Positions 45,377 through 55,117 of a DNA stretch of 64,000 nt are shown in pieces. The DNA is from an uncultured Desulfuromonas sp. (lineage in GTDB: Bacteria > Desulfobacterota > Desulfuromonadia > Desulfuromonadales > Desulfuromonadaceae). The notes beneath the pieces are model-generated. The model saw only the letters and a program-made list of their open reading frames with translations. It searched no databases and was not told where the DNA came from. Numbering within the stretch: position 1 is the first letter of the stretch; the number at the start of each line of letters is the position of its first letter. The DNA lies in assembly GCF_963678835.1 (NCBI RefSeq), contig NZ_OY787469.1:1-64000 (forward strand). Direction: 5' to 3'. The position numbers and the translations under genes are program-made.

Positions 45377-47482
45377 ATGACATCTTCGACATCACTGTTC
45401 CGCCGTCTTCTGTCCGTCTGCTTACTGGCGTGTCTCCTGTGGACACTCCCGGCGTCAGCAAGTCCCCTGCCCAACAAAGAATTTGATCCACAGCGCGCCA
45501 AACTGCTCGGCTACATTGTCAGCCAACATCTCACCCGTTATCACTATTCGCACAAGAGCCTTGACGACGATCTGTCCGTGGCCGCATTTGATCTCTACCT
45601 CAAACAACTCGACGCTCAAAAGCGCTTTTTGCTGACCACGGACGTCAAGATGCTCGGGGCCTACGAAAGCTATATCGACAACGAAATTCGCCGCGGTGAA
45701 ATTCACCTGCCGATCTACAGTGCCCAGATCATGGCAGAGCGGATCCCCGTTGTTGAAAAGATGATTGAAGAGCTGCTGGCGAAACCGTTTGATTTCAGCC
45801 GAGACGAACAACTGGAAACCGACAATAAAAAACTTAAATTCTGTCGAACAGACCAGGAACTCAGAGAACGCTGGCGCAAGACCCTCAAGTTCCAGGTGGC
45901 CAATCGCTACCTCGACCTCAAAGAAGAGCAGGAACAGCCCACCCCGGAAGCCGACACCTCAAAAAAGACATCCTCGGACACGCCAGCTAAGAAGCTGAGC
46001 GATAACGAGCTGCGCCAACAGGCACGAGAAAAAGTGGCCAAACGTTATCAACACCTGATGACCCGCATGCTCAAAGAAAAGGAAGACGAGCATTTCGACC
46101 GCTACCTCAACGCCATCTCCCGCGCTTACGACCCTCACAGTAACTACCTGCCTCCGGCACAAAAGGAGGATTTTGATATCCACATGCGTGGTTCCTTAGA
46201 AGGAATCGGCGCGCTGCTGCGCGAGGAAGATGGCTATATCAAGGTCGTCAGCTTAATCCCAGGCGGCGCAGCTGAGCAGGAAGGGCAACTGGAGAGTGAG
46301 GACACCATCCTCAAAGTGGCTGAAGGCGATCAGGAACCAGTTGACATCACTGACACCCGGATCCGTGATGCCGTTTCTCTGATTCGTGGTCCCAAAGGCA
46401 CAGAGGTCCGACTCCACGTTAAAAAGGCCGATGGCTCCAGGCGCGTTATCTCCATTGTCCGAGAAGTGGTTCAGATTAAGGAAACATTCGTCAAATCCAC
46501 GGTCATCACCCCTCCGGACAGCAAGGAGGTGTTTGGTTACCTGAAAATCCCCAGTTTTTATCGGGACTTTAAAAATGGCGACAAAAACGCCCGCAACGTC
46601 ACCCGCGACACCCGCCTGGAGCTGGAAAAACTGAGTAAGAGCAACATCACGGGCCTGATCATTGACCTGCGCAACAATGGCGGCGGCTCGCTTTCCGATG
46701 CCGTGGACACGACAGGGCTGTTTATCAAAAAAGGCCCGGTGGTTCAAGTGAAGGACAGCACCGGAAAAATTCAGGTTCTTGCCGACGAAGACCCGAAACA
46801 ATATTACGATGGCCCCATCATCGTACTGGTTAACAAATTCAGCGCTTCCGCCTCGGAGATCCTTGCCGGAGCTCTGCAGGACTATCACCGCGCCATCATT
46901 GTCGGCAGCAAACACACCCACGGCAAGGGCACTGTCCAGGCCGTGCTCGACCTCGACGACAACCTGCCTTTTCGGAATATGGAGCAATTCATGCCATTGG
47001 GCGCACTGAAAATTACTGTGCAAAAATTCTATCGCGTTAGTGGCGGCTCAACCCAATACCGCGGCATTGTCCCTGACATCATCCTGCCGGATCGGTTTGA
47101 CGCGGTAAAAAGCGGTGAACAATATATTGACTATTCCCTACCGTGGGATACTATACAAAGTAGTAATTACGAGCCATTGACAATACAACCACCTCTGCTG
47201 AACCTTCAAACGAACAGTTCAGAACGTGTGGCTAACGATCCAGACATGCAACGCATTTCCATGCAAGCCGAAGAAGCGCGCAAACGGATCGAGAATACGT
47301 GCCGCCAGTTGACCCTGGCTGCCATTCGCGCTGAACGCGACACTTTTGAAGCTGAAAAAGAGGGGATGCCCGGCACTGACGAGGAGTCCAGCCAAGACGA
47401 TGACTGGCAGAAACAGGTCAACGAAGACCCCTATGTCCATGAGGGCATGGCGATCATTCACGATCTTTTGACTCTGGGGTAA
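45377..47482 (+). CDS. ctp: C-terminal processing protease (Prc/Tsp type)
   Basis: 701 residues with a signal peptide (about 1-28, ending ASAS). An N-terminal helical region with a charged Lys/Glu-rich insert (about 190-220) is followed by a PDZ domain (about 250-340, MRGSLEGIGALLREEDGYIKV) and a tail-specific S41 protease core. The Ser-Lys dyad is in NKFSASASEILAGAL (Ser) and HTHGKGTVQ (Lys). The C-terminal DUF3340-like extension and length match E. coli Prc rather than short CtpA. It degrades or trims periplasmic proteins at their C-termini. Monocistronic start after a terminator. Confidence 0.92.
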   Translation: MTSSTSLFRRLLSVCLLACLLWTLPASASPLPNKEFDPQRAKLLGYIVSQHLTRYHYSHKSLDDDLSVAAFDLYLKQLDAQKRFLLTTDVKMLGAYESYIDNEIRRGEIHLPIYSAQIMAERIPVVEKMIEELLAKPFDFSRDEQLETDNKKLKFCRTDQELRERWRKTLKFQVANRYLDLKEEQEQPTPEADTSKKTSSDTPAKKLSDNELRQQAREKVAKRYQHLMTRMLKEKEDEHFDRYLNAISRAYDPHSNYLPPAQKEDFDIHMRGSLEGIGALLREEDGYIKVVSLIPGGAAEQEGQLESEDTILKVAEGDQEPVDITDTRIRDAVSLIRGPKGTEVRLHVKKADGSRRVISIVREVVQIKETFVKSTVITPPDSKEVFGYLKIPSFYRDFKNGDKNARNVTRDTRLELEKLSKSNITGLIIDLRNNGGGSLSDAVDTTGLFIKKGPVVQVKDSTGKIQVLADEDPKQYYDGPIIVLVNKFSASASEILAGALQDYHRAIIVGSKHTHGKGTVQAVLDLDDNLPFRNMEQFMPLGALKITVQKFYRVSGGSTQYRGIVPDIILPDRFDAVKSGEQYIDYSLPWDTIQSSNYEPLTIQPPLLNLQTNSSERVANDPDMQRISMQAEEARKRIENTCRQLTLAAIRAERDTFEAEKEGMPGTDEESSQDDDWQKQVNEDPYVHEGMAIIHDLLTLG

Positions 47483-47515
47483 CTAGCAACAACTGATCGC
47501 ACGGAAAGGATCTTC

Positions 47516-48238
47516 ATGGCTCAGCACAGCATACTCATATCCGCTGACGTTCAGGCGCTTCTTAACCTGGATGACGATTTTTCCAAGAAGGAAGGCTTTT
47601 CCATTCTGGTGGCGTCTTCGGCAAAGGATCTCCTCAAACAGGCGCGCGAACATCATCCGGAGATCATTTTCCTCATTCCATCCATGGAAGTGGATCAGCG
47701 CAATTGTTGTCGTTTGCTCAAGGAAGATTCACGTGTCAGCGATATCCCGGTCGTTGCCATCGTTAACAGCACGGCTGCCGACGACCTTGACCACTGTCAT
47801 CATGCGCGCCCAGACGACATTCTGTTCACGCCGATCAACAGCCACCTGTTTCTGACCTCGGCCCGCCGCATTCTCGGCTTGGCTCACCGGTCCTTTTCTC
47901 GGCTCCAGACCAGCCTTGTCGTCGACTACGGAACGGACAAAGCCCTCAAAAAGGTCGCCTGCGCCTACAATCTCAGCACCGGTGGCATTTTCATCTCAAC
48001 GGAGACGCCCCCCAAGGTCAACCAACAGATTTTTATCTGCCTGGCCTTGCCCCCGAACAAAGAAACCCTGCACTGCGAAGGCATTGTCACCTGGATCAAC
48101 CACACCGAAAATCCAGCCTATCCCGACATCCCCCCCGGATTCGGCGTACAGTTTATGTCGCTGAACATCTCAGACCTGTTTGCCATTCGCAACTTTATCG
48201 ACAGTCAGGAAAAAAAGCGCTTGACGACCGACGGCTGA
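47516..48238 (+). CDS. Degenerate receiver-PilZ protein
   Basis: 240 residues. Residues 1-115 follow a response-regulator receiver fold (HSILISADVQALL, PEIIFLIPSME, DIPVVAIVNS), but the segment that should hold the phosphorylated Asp reads FLIPSMEVD, so phosphorylation is doubtful. Residues 125-235 are a PilZ domain with RSFSR (RxxxR) and NLSTGG (N-x-S-x-x-G), the c-di-GMP-binding motifs. It is likely a c-di-GMP effector whose output is unknown. It follows ctp by 33 bp, with AAAGGA before the ATG. Confidence 0.82.
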   Translation: MAQHSILISADVQALLNLDDDFSKKEGFSILVASSAKDLLKQAREHHPEIIFLIPSMEVDQRNCCRLLKEDSRVSDIPVVAIVNSTAADDLDHCHHARPDDILFTPINSHLFLTSARRILGLAHRSFSRLQTSLVVDYGTDKALKKVACAYNLSTGGIFISTETPPKVNQQIFICLALPPNKETLHCEGIVTWINHTENPAYPDIPPGFGVQFMSLNISDLFAIRNFIDSQEKKRLTTDG

Positions 48239-48426
48239 AGAATACGCTAACCCCTTCTAGTGTATACATTTTTTATACGTTTTTCCGGTTATTCAACAAA
48301 TCCCTCCCCGGAGGAGATAAAAGGCCGGAAAAGCATCATGAAAATCAGCGAAAGCCCCCTTTTTCATCATCCACCTATTGACACACACGCGCATTACATC
48401 GTAATAGTAGCTGTTACAATATGCAC

Positions 48427-48443
48427 TATACTGTATACAATTT
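48427..48443 (+). promoter_or_regulatory. Dyad motif in nqr leader, shared with nuo promoter
   Basis: TATACTGTATACAATTT, 16 of 17 bases identical to 40303-40319. It contains the perfect dyad TATAC-T-GTATA. A TTGACA lies 49 bp upstream (48378-48383). The whole gap 48239-48722 also has another GTATAC at 48262, an 8-bp stem TTTTCCGG/CCGGAAAA (48281-48332) and a small ORF (48565-48681). Confidence 0.5.
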
Positions 48444-48564
48444 TGGAGAGTAATTGCGTGGGTGGACGGGGGTTTACTCACATTCTGATGTTGTGCCGCG
48501 CCAACCGAGCCAATTCTGATGCTTCGCGGCCTTTTGGATTTAATTGAAAGGGGAGGTAATAATT

Positions 48565-48681
48565 ATGCAGTGGGTTACAGCTGTTCGTGCAGGTCCTCAT
48601 CCATCATCTGTTCACCAACCAATCAACCACGTCCATTTTGCCCCGAAAAGAATTCGCACAGTTCGGAAGACGCAAAGTTGA
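48565..48681 (+). CDS. 38-codon ORF upstream of nqrA
   Basis: Begins MQWVTAVRAGPHPSSVH and ends KTQS, with an excellent ribosome site (AAGGGGAGGT, 6 nt before the ATG), better than that of nqrA itself (41 bp further on). Basic and His/Pro-containing, no membrane helix, not recognised. It could be a leader peptide coupling translation to nqrA or a small protein of its own. No runs of a single regulatory codon are visible, so classical attenuation is not indicated. Confidence 0.45.
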   Translation: MQWVTAVRAGPHPSSVHQPINHVHFAPKRIRTVRKTQS

Positions 48682-48722
48682 ACTGAGATTGATTCATAAC
48701 CCTATTTAGAAAGTGCATTGAA

Positions 48723-50060
48723 ATGATCAAAATTAACAAGGGCTTGGATCTGCCGATCACCGGCAGCCCCGAACAGAGCATCTCTGACGGCCCGACGGTG
48801 AAAACCGTCGCCGTACTCGGCCCAGACTATGTCGGCATGAAGCCGAGTATGAGTGTAAAGGTGGGAGACCAGGTAAAACTTGGTCAAAAGCTGTTTGCAG
48901 ACAAAAAGACCGAAGGCGTCATTTACACTGCGCCGGGCTGTGGCAAGGTCGTTGCCGTCAACCGCGGCTACCGGCGCGCCCTGCAATCAGTCGTTATCGA
49001 ACTCAATGGCGATGATGCGGAAGTATTCGCTTCGTACAAAGAAGAGGAACTTGCCAGCTTGGATCGCGACAAGGTTGTCAACAATCTGGTGGAATCGGGA
49101 ATGTGGACGGCTCTGCGCACACGTCCCTACAGCAAGGTTCCGGCAATCGACAGCACCCCGGCTTCGATTTTTGTCGCAGCCATGGACACAAATCCTCTCT
49201 GTGCTAAAGCCGAACTGATTATCAAGGAAGAAGAGCAGGCGTTTGCTAACGGCCTGAAAGTCCTGACCCGCCTGACCGACGGCTCTGTGTATGTCTGTCA
49301 GAAACCCAACGCGGTTCTTCCCAAGGTTGACGGAACTCGTGCTGAGGAATTTGACGGTCCTCACCCTGCAGGGCTGCCCGGCACTCACATCCACTTTCTT
49401 GACCCCGTCAACGAAAATAAAATGGTCTGGACCATCAACTACCAGGACGTCATTGCCTTTGGTAAGTTTTTTATCACCGGCAAGCTGCCCCTCGACCGGG
49501 TTATCGCGCTGGGTGGTCCCGGCGTTAAAAATCCCCGCCTGATTCGCACCCGCATGGGCGCCAACCTTGACGAGCTGCTGGCAGGAGAACTGAATGCCGG
49601 CAACCAACGGGTTGTCTCCGGTTCGGTTCTACACGGCAGCACTGCAGAAGGTCCTCTGGCCTTCCTCGGTCGCTATCATCTGCAGGTTTCCGTGCTGCCT
49701 GAAAAACGTGAGCGCGAGTTCCTGGCATCTCTGACTGCCGGTGCTGACCGCTTCTCTTTGAAACGTGTCTTTTTGTCGGCCTTTACCGGCGGCCCCTCTG
49801 CACCGATGAATACCAGCCAGTATGGCCGCAAGGGCAACATCCTTTCGATTGGTTCTTTCGAAAAAGTGATGCCTTTGGAGATCCTGCCCAACTTCCTGCT
49901 GCGCAGCCTGGCTGCCGGTGATACCGACCAGGCTCAACTGCTCGGTTGCCTGGAACTGGACGAAGAAGATCTGGCACTATGCACTTACGCCTGCTCCGGC
50001 AAGAACGACTACGGCGTTATGCTGCGTGAGGCACTTACCACCATCGAGAAAGAGGGATAA
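48723..50060 (+). CDS. nqrA: Na+-translocating NADH:quinone reductase subunit A
   Basis: 445 residues. The N-terminal [17 protein letters not shown] and [20 protein letters not shown] are diagnostic of NqrA, the cytoplasmic subunit with a biotinyl-lipoyl-like domain that closes the quinone site. First of six contiguous nqr genes. The ribosome site is weak (AGAAAG), and a small ORF precedes it. Confidence 0.97.
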   Translation: MIKINKGLDLPITGSPEQSISDGPTVKTVAVLGPDYVGMKPSMSVKVGDQVKLGQKLFADKKTEGVIYTAPGCGKVVAVNRGYRRALQSVVIELNGDDAEVFASYKEEELASLDRDKVVNNLVESGMWTALRTRPYSKVPAIDSTPASIFVAAMDTNPLCAKAELIIKEEEQAFANGLKVLTRLTDGSVYVCQKPNAVLPKVDGTRAEEFDGPHPAGLPGTHIHFLDPVNENKMVWTINYQDVIAFGKFFITGKLPLDRVIALGGPGVKNPRLIRTRMGANLDELLAGELNAGNQRVVSGSVLHGSTAEGPLAFLGRYHLQVSVLPEKREREFLASLTAGADRFSLKRVFLSAFTGGPSAPMNTSQYGRKGNILSIGSFEKVMPLEILPNFLLRSLAAGDTDQAQLLGCLELDEEDLALCTYACSGKNDYGVMLREALTTIEKEG

Positions 50061-50065
50061 TAGCC

Positions 50066-51229
50066 GTGAAATTACTCGACGAATTGAAACCTCACTTTGA
50101 GAAGGGTGGCAAGTGGGAAAAATATGCCGCCGTTCACGAAGCCATTGATACGACACTGTACTCCCCTGCGGATGTAACAACGGGTTACACCCATGTTCGT
50201 GACAGCATCAACCACAAACGCGTCATGAGCATTATCATGCTGGCTCTGCTGCCGTGTATTTTCATGGCCATGTGGAACAGCGGCTTCCAGGAAAATCTGA
50301 CCCTGAATCAGATGCTCGCAGCTGGCCAAATCAATAGCCTGCCCGGATTCAGCGACAGCACGTCTGTTTTGGCCAATGTCCTTACCGGTGCCGGAATGCT
50401 GCTGCCGATTTTTCTAGTCGCAATCATTACAGAAGCGGTCTGGGTGGTTATCTTTGCCGCAATGCGAAAAAAATCAATTGATGCCGGTTTCTTGGTGTCA
50501 GCTGTTTTAATTACACTGCTCATGCCGCCCACGGTTCCGCTGTGGCAGGTTGCAATCGCGACCTCTTTCGGCATTGTCATTGGCCGTGAAATTTTCGGCG
50601 GCGTCGGCATGAACTTCCTCAACCCGGCGCTGGTCGCCTGGGTCTTTCTGTCACTGGCACATCCAGGCTCCATGTCCGGCGACGCCGTATGGACTGCCGT
50701 TGACGGCTATACCGGCGCAACTCCGCTGGCCATGGCCCTGAGTGACGGCACAGCCAGTTTGGCGGCTCAAGGGATCACCTGGAAGGCAGCTTTCCTCGGC
50801 ACCATTCCCGGTTCCCTGGGTGAGACATCAGCCCTGGCCTGCCTGTTCGGTGCTGTAATCCTGCTGATCTCCGGCATCGCATCCTGGCGTATCATGGCTT
50901 CCATCGTCCTGGGCGTTGTCGCGATCTCTTCCTTGCTGTGCATGTTCGACACCAATGCCATGAACCCAGCCTGGCACCTGGTGCTTGGCGGTCTGGCTTT
51001 CGGTACGGTCTTCCTGGCAACCGATCACTCTTCAGCAGCCATGACCACGAAAGGTCAATGGGCCTACGGATTACTGATCGGAATCCTGGTCGTGGTTGTT
51101 CGGGTATACAACCCGATGATGCCTGAGAGTGTCGGCCTGATCATTCTGTTCGGCAATGTCTCGGCACCGCTGATCGACCGCATTGTCGTGAACGCACACA
51201 TCAAGAAAAGGAAGTTGCGCCATGTCTAA
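50066..51229 (+). CDS. nqrB: Na+-NQR subunit B
   Basis: 387 residues from a GTG with GAGGG upstream. Ten helices. DGYTGATPLAMAL carries T219, the Thr that receives covalent FMN from ApbE. It holds FMN and riboflavin and forms the Na+ path. A short cytosolic N-terminus (KYAAVHEAIDTTLYSP) matches the inhibitor-binding region. It overlaps nqrC by 8 nt. Confidence 0.97.
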   Translation: MKLLDELKPHFEKGGKWEKYAAVHEAIDTTLYSPADVTTGYTHVRDSINHKRVMSIIMLALLPCIFMAMWNSGFQENLTLNQMLAAGQINSLPGFSDSTSVLANVLTGAGMLLPIFLVAIITEAVWVVIFAAMRKKSIDAGFLVSAVLITLLMPPTVPLWQVAIATSFGIVIGREIFGGVGMNFLNPALVAWVFLSLAHPGSMSGDAVWTAVDGYTGATPLAMALSDGTASLAAQGITWKAAFLGTIPGSLGETSALACLFGAVILLISGIASWRIMASIVLGVVAISSLLCMFDTNAMNPAWHLVLGGLAFGTVFLATDHSSAAMTTKGQWAYGLLIGILVVVVRVYNPMMPESVGLIILFGNVSAPLIDRIVVNAHIKKRKLRHV

Positions 51230-51992
51230 TGATTCTATCTTTAAAACATTTCTGGTCGCTTTTCTGTTGTGCGTCGTTTGCTCGGTACTGGTTTGTTTGG
51301 CCGCAATCGTTCGTATTGACCGTGAAGCCTACAACAAACAGCTGGAGGTCCGCAAAACGGTTCTGGCTGCTGCCGGATTCCAACAACAGATCGACGACGG
51401 TGGCAACATTGATGAACTGTTTACCCGCAATATGGAACTGCAAATCGTTGACCTGGCTACCGGTGAATACACGGATGCCGTTGACGCTGCCACCTACAAC
51501 CAGAGGGAAGCGGTTGAGAATCCCGATCTTTCTGTCAAGATCCCTGGGGATAAAGACATTGCCGGCATGGGAACCAGAGCCAAATATGCGGCAATTTATG
51601 TGGCCCAAAACGGTGACGTGGTATTGCCAATTCGTGGTGCCGGTATGTGGGGCCCTATGTTGGGTTACATGGCTGTGGCTTCTGACGGCAACACCGTTAA
51701 AGGTCTGACATTCTACCAGCACGCTGAAACTCCTGGCCTTGGTGCTGAAGTTGACAATCCGAAATGGAAAGCCCAATGGCCCGGTAAAGAGGTCTACAAC
51801 GGCAGCAATGTTGCAATCAAAGTTGTCAAAAACGGCAGCTACGATCCAAACTCGGCAACTGCGGTCAACACCATTGATGGCCTGGCTGGTGCAACCGTCA
51901 CCAGTGTCAAAGTTAGTAACATTGTTCGTTACTGGTTCGGCGACGATGGATTTGGCAAGTTCCTGGCAAATCTGAAAGCAAAGAGAGGTTAA
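51222..51992 (+). CDS. nqrC: Na+-NQR subunit C
   Basis: 256 residues, one N-terminal membrane helix (about 8-30) and a periplasmic FMN domain. The FMN acceptor motif AGATVTS places the modified Thr at position 225. [11 protein letters not shown] and [21 protein letters not shown] are conserved. It passes electrons between the NqrD/E iron and NqrB. The start overlaps nqrB. Confidence 0.97.
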   Translation: MSNDSIFKTFLVAFLLCVVCSVLVCLAAIVRIDREAYNKQLEVRKTVLAAAGFQQQIDDGGNIDELFTRNMELQIVDLATGEYTDAVDAATYNQREAVENPDLSVKIPGDKDIAGMGTRAKYAAIYVAQNGDVVLPIRGAGMWGPMLGYMAVASDGNTVKGLTFYQHAETPGLGAEVDNPKWKAQWPGKEVYNGSNVAIKVVKNGSYDPNSATAVNTIDGLAGATVTSVKVSNIVRYWFGDDGFGKFLANLKAKRG

Positions 51993-51994
51993 CC

Positions 51995-52609
51995 ATGTCA
52001 AAAGCTAAAGACGCTCTGCTGGATCCATTATTTAACAATAACCCCATTGCGCTGCAGATCCTCGGTATCTGCTCGGCTCTGGCGGTTACCAATAAAATGT
52101 CGACAGCATTCACCATGACCATTGCGGTAACAGTGGTTACCGGTTGCTCCAACGCTGCGGTCAGTGCCATTCGCAACCATATTCCAAACAGCATCCGGAT
52201 CATCGTTCAGATGACCATCATTGCAACATTGGTTATCATCGTTGACCAGATGCTCAAAGCCTACGCCTATGAGATGAGTAAAGCGCTCTCGGTCTACGTT
52301 GGTCTGATCATCACCAACTGCATCGTTATGGGCCGCGCGGAAGCTTACGCTATGAAAGCTCCCGTTGTGGAAAGCTTTATGGACGGCATCGGCAACGGTC
52401 TGGGTTACGGCCTGGTCCTCATGTTGGTCGGCTTTGTTCGTGAGCTGTTCGGTTCAGGCAAGGTTTTCGGTCTGACCATCCTCAGCCCTGTCAACGACGG
52501 TGGTTGGTATGTCACTAATGGCCTGATGCTGCTGGCACCCAGCGCCTTCTTCCTGATCGGCTTCATTATCTGGGGTTTGCGGACCTGGAAGCCTGAACTC
52601 CAAGAATAG
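51995..52609 (+). CDS. nqrD: Na+-NQR subunit D
   Basis: 204 residues, six helices. [11 protein letters not shown] (C26) and [15 protein letters not shown] (C109) carry the intramembrane Cys residues that, with NqrE, hold the Fe-S centre. It begins 2 nt after nqrC stops. Confidence 0.97.
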   Translation: MSKAKDALLDPLFNNNPIALQILGICSALAVTNKMSTAFTMTIAVTVVTGCSNAAVSAIRNHIPNSIRIIVQMTIIATLVIIVDQMLKAYAYEMSKALSVYVGLIITNCIVMGRAEAYAMKAPVVESFMDGIGNGLGYGLVLMLVGFVRELFGSGKVFGLTILSPVNDGGWYVTNGLMLLAPSAFFLIGFIIWGLRTWKPELQE

Positions 52610-52620
52610 GAATAGACGCC

Positions 52621-53229
52621 ATGTCACATTATTTTATGATTTTTTTCAAATCGGTTTTTATCGATAATATCGCCCTGACCTTCTTCTTGGGTATGTGTAC
52701 TTTCATCGCCCTGTCTAAGAAGGTTGACACGGCTTTCATGCTCGGTATTGCCGTTGTTGCTGTTGAGCTTATTACCGTTCCTGTCAACAACCTGCTTTAC
52801 ACATTCCTGCTTAAAAAGGGTGCATTGGCGTGGGCTGGTTATCCTGAGCTTGACCTGAGCTTCCTCGGTCTGATCTGCTACATCGGTGTTATCGCCGCAA
52901 TCGTACAGATCCTCGAAATGGCTTTGGATAAGTACCTTCCGGTGCTGTACAACGCTCTGGGTATTTTCCTGCCGCTGATTACGGTTAACTGCGCCATCCT
53001 CGGTGCGTCGCTGTTCATGGTTGAGCGTGACTATAATGTCATGGAAAGTACCGTGTACGGGGTCGGCGTTGGTGTCGGCTTTGCCCTGGCAATCTGCCTG
53101 TTGGCTGGTATCCGTGAAAAGCTGACCTACAGCGATGTCCCTAAAGGACTGCGCGGCGTTGGTATCACTTTCATCATTGTTGGTTTGGTGGCTATGTCTT
53201 TCAAGGCCTTCTCCGGCCTGACATTTTAA
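52621..53229 (+). CDS. nqrE: Na+-NQR subunit E
   Basis: 202 residues, six helices in inverted topology to Nqr[15 protein letters not shown] (C26) and [14 protein letters not shown] (C124) are the counterpart Cys motifs. It starts 11 bp after nqrD and lies 35 bp before nqrF. Confidence 0.97.
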   Translation: MSHYFMIFFKSVFIDNIALTFFLGMCTFIALSKKVDTAFMLGIAVVAVELITVPVNNLLYTFLLKKGALAWAGYPELDLSFLGLICYIGVIAAIVQILEMALDKYLPVLYNALGIFLPLITVNCAILGASLFMVERDYNVMESTVYGVGVGVGFALAICLLAGIREKLTYSDVPKGLRGVGITFIIVGLVAMSFKAFSGLTF

Positions 53230-53264
53230 GCACAGCAACCAGTACTTATAGGATTGGATGAATT

Positions 53265-54497
53265 ATGGATTTAACACTCGTTATTGCCGGATGCACAATG
53301 TTTACCGGTGTTATCCTGGCTCTTGTCGCCATCATTCTGGTGGCACGGAAGAGTCTGGTACCCAGCGGTGACATTCACTTTTATATTAATGACGATCCCA
53401 GCAAAACCGTCACCACCAAACCCGGTGGCAAGCTGCTGGGCGCTCTTGCCGACCAAGGCATCTTTATCCCTTCAGCTTGTGGCGGCGGCGGCACTTGTGG
53501 CCAATGCCATGTAAAGGTTTTTGAAGGCGGTGGTGATATTCTGCCAACGGAAACCGGCCACATCAACAAGCGCCAAGCCCGTGAAGGTTTGCGTTTGGCC
53601 TGCCAGGTTAACGTTAAGCAAGATATGAAACTGGGGATTCCCCGCGAAATTTTCGACATCAAGAAATGGGACTGCACCGTTCGTTCCAACGAAGGTCGCG
53701 CAACATTTATCAAGGAATTTGTTGTTGAGCTGCCCGAAGGCGAAGATTGCGATTTCCGCGCTGGCGGTTACATCCAGATCGAAGCGCCTCCTCATGAGCT
53801 GTCTTACTCCGATTTTGATATCGAAGAAGAATACCGTGCAGATTGGGACCAATTTGATCTGTGGCGCTACAAATCGGTCGTTAAAGAGCCGATCATGCGT
53901 GCCTACTCCATGGCCAACTACCCGCTGGAGAAAGGCATTGTCATGCTCAACGTCCGTGTTTGCCCGCCGCCGCCGAATGCCCCTGACGCACCTCCGGGAC
54001 AGATGTCCTCTTATATTTTCAATCTTAAGCCCGGTGACAAAGTTACGATTTCAGGTCCTTACGGTGAGTTCTTCGCCCGTGAAACGGACAACGAAATGGT
54101 CTTCATCGGTGGTGGTGCCGGTATGGCTCCGATGCGTTCTCACATCCTTGACCAACTACTGCGTCTCAACACAGACCGTAAGATGACCTACTTCTACGGT
54201 GCACGTAGCTTGAAAGAGATGTTCTACGTTGAAGAGCTTAATGGCCTGCAAGAGAAGTACCCCAACTTCTCATGGCATTGCGCATTATCTGATCCGATGC
54301 CGGAAGATAACTGGGAAGGGCCGGTCGGATTTATCCACAATGTTATGTACGATCTGTACATCAAAGACCACGAGGCCCCGGAAGACTGCGAATACTACAT
54401 GTGCGGTCCTCCGATGATGGCCAACGCTGTCACCAACATGCTCATGGAGCAAGGTGTCGAGCGTGAAAACATCATGTTTGACGACTTTGGTGGTTAA
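53265..54497 (+). CDS. nqrF: Na+-NQR subunit F
   Basis: 410 residues. An N-terminal membrane helix, a [2Fe-2S] ferredoxin domain (C72, C78, C81, C113; [11 protein letters not shown]), FAD site RAYSMANYP and NADH domain [11 protein letters not shown] with the C-terminal CGPPMM. It takes hydride from NADH and starts the electron path. Last gene of the operon, followed by a strong terminator. Confidence 0.97.
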   Translation: MDLTLVIAGCTMFTGVILALVAIILVARKSLVPSGDIHFYINDDPSKTVTTKPGGKLLGALADQGIFIPSACGGGGTCGQCHVKVFEGGGDILPTETGHINKRQAREGLRLACQVNVKQDMKLGIPREIFDIKKWDCTVRSNEGRATFIKEFVVELPEGEDCDFRAGGYIQIEAPPHELSYSDFDIEEEYRADWDQFDLWRYKSVVKEPIMRAYSMANYPLEKGIVMLNVRVCPPPPNAPDAPPGQMSSYIFNLKPGDKVTISGPYGEFFARETDNEMVFIGGGAGMAPMRSHILDQLLRLNTDRKMTYFYGARSLKEMFYVEELNGLQEKYPNFSWHCALSDPMPEDNWEGPVGFIHNVMYDLYIKDHEAPEDCEYYMCGPPMMANAVTNMLMEQGVERENIMFDDFGG

Positions 54498-54516
54498 ACT
54501 GATTAAGTTGTGATAT

Positions 54517-54567
54517 CGCCCCCTTATGTTATTCTTTTGACAGGATCAACATAAGGGGGCGTCTTTT
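54517..54567 (+). terminator. Terminator of the nqr operon
   Basis: A perfect 14-bp stem (54517-54530 with 54548-54561), 17-nt loop, then TCTTTTATT. It starts 20 bp after the nqrF stop. Confidence 0.93.
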
Positions 54568-54584
54568 ATTCTGGAGGGAATGTC

Positions 54585-55040
54585 ATGCCATACGGACAAG
54601 CAAAAGAGATCTTGGAATACGCTCGTGAGTTTCACCGCAAGGCAGGAGCCTATTATCAAAAGCTTTCCTGTCAGACCCAGAGTGCTCGTGTCAAACTGCT
54701 TCTCGACTACCTGGTGCGTCATGAAAAGCACCTTGAGAACGCATTAAGTGATTATGAGCAAAGTATCGCAACAAAAGCACTGAACAGCTGGTATCAGTTT
54801 TCTAAAGATCAAAGGACGTTTCAACCAATCGAAAGCCTCAGCTTTACGGATGAGATGTCCGTTGATGAGATCATCAAAATTGGTACGACCATTGACAACT
54901 GCCTGATCGCATCGTACAAAGGGATGGCAGACACGGCAACGTCAGCAGAGGTTCGGGAGATTTTCGAAAATCTGCTCGCCATGGAAGAACAGGAAAAACA
55001 TGTCAAGGCCCGCATTGCATTGGGAATTAACGACATGTAA
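54585..55040 (+). CDS. Ferritin-like helical-bundle protein
   Basis: 151 residues, almost all helical, in four amphipathic helices resembling rubrerythrin/ferritin-like proteins. Clusters RHEKHLE (45-51) and EEQEKHVKAR (134-143) sit where diiron ligands usually occur, but the ExxH pattern is imperfect, so metal binding is uncertain. GGAGG precedes the ATG. It is transcribed as a single gene between two intrinsic terminators, inserted between nqrF and apbE/nqrM. Its position suggests a role in iron supply or oxidative protection for Nqr, which is inference. Confidence 0.65.
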   Translation: MPYGQAKEILEYAREFHRKAGAYYQKLSCQTQSARVKLLLDYLVRHEKHLENALSDYEQSIATKALNSWYQFSKDQRTFQPIESLSFTDEMSVDEIIKIGTTIDNCLIASYKGMADTATSAEVREIFENLLAMEEQEKHVKARIALGINDM

Positions 55041-55067
55041 GAGACGCACATCTCTCTTGATATTTTC

Positions 55068-55098
55068 GGGCCACGTCTGTAAAGACGTGGCCCTTCTT
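55068..55098 (+). terminator. Terminator after ferritin-like gene
   Basis: A perfect 11-bp stem GGGCCACGTCT (55068-55078) with 55083-55093 and a 4-nt loop, followed by TTCTTATTCTTT. Confidence 0.92.
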
Positions 55099-55117
55099 AT
55101 TCTTTGGAGTCAATTTC

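Noticed and set aside
48338..48547. 70-codon ORF in the nqr leader with a possible membrane helix
   Set aside because: The nearest purine-rich stretch is too far from the ATG, the frame spans the likely operator, and no similarity is recognisable.
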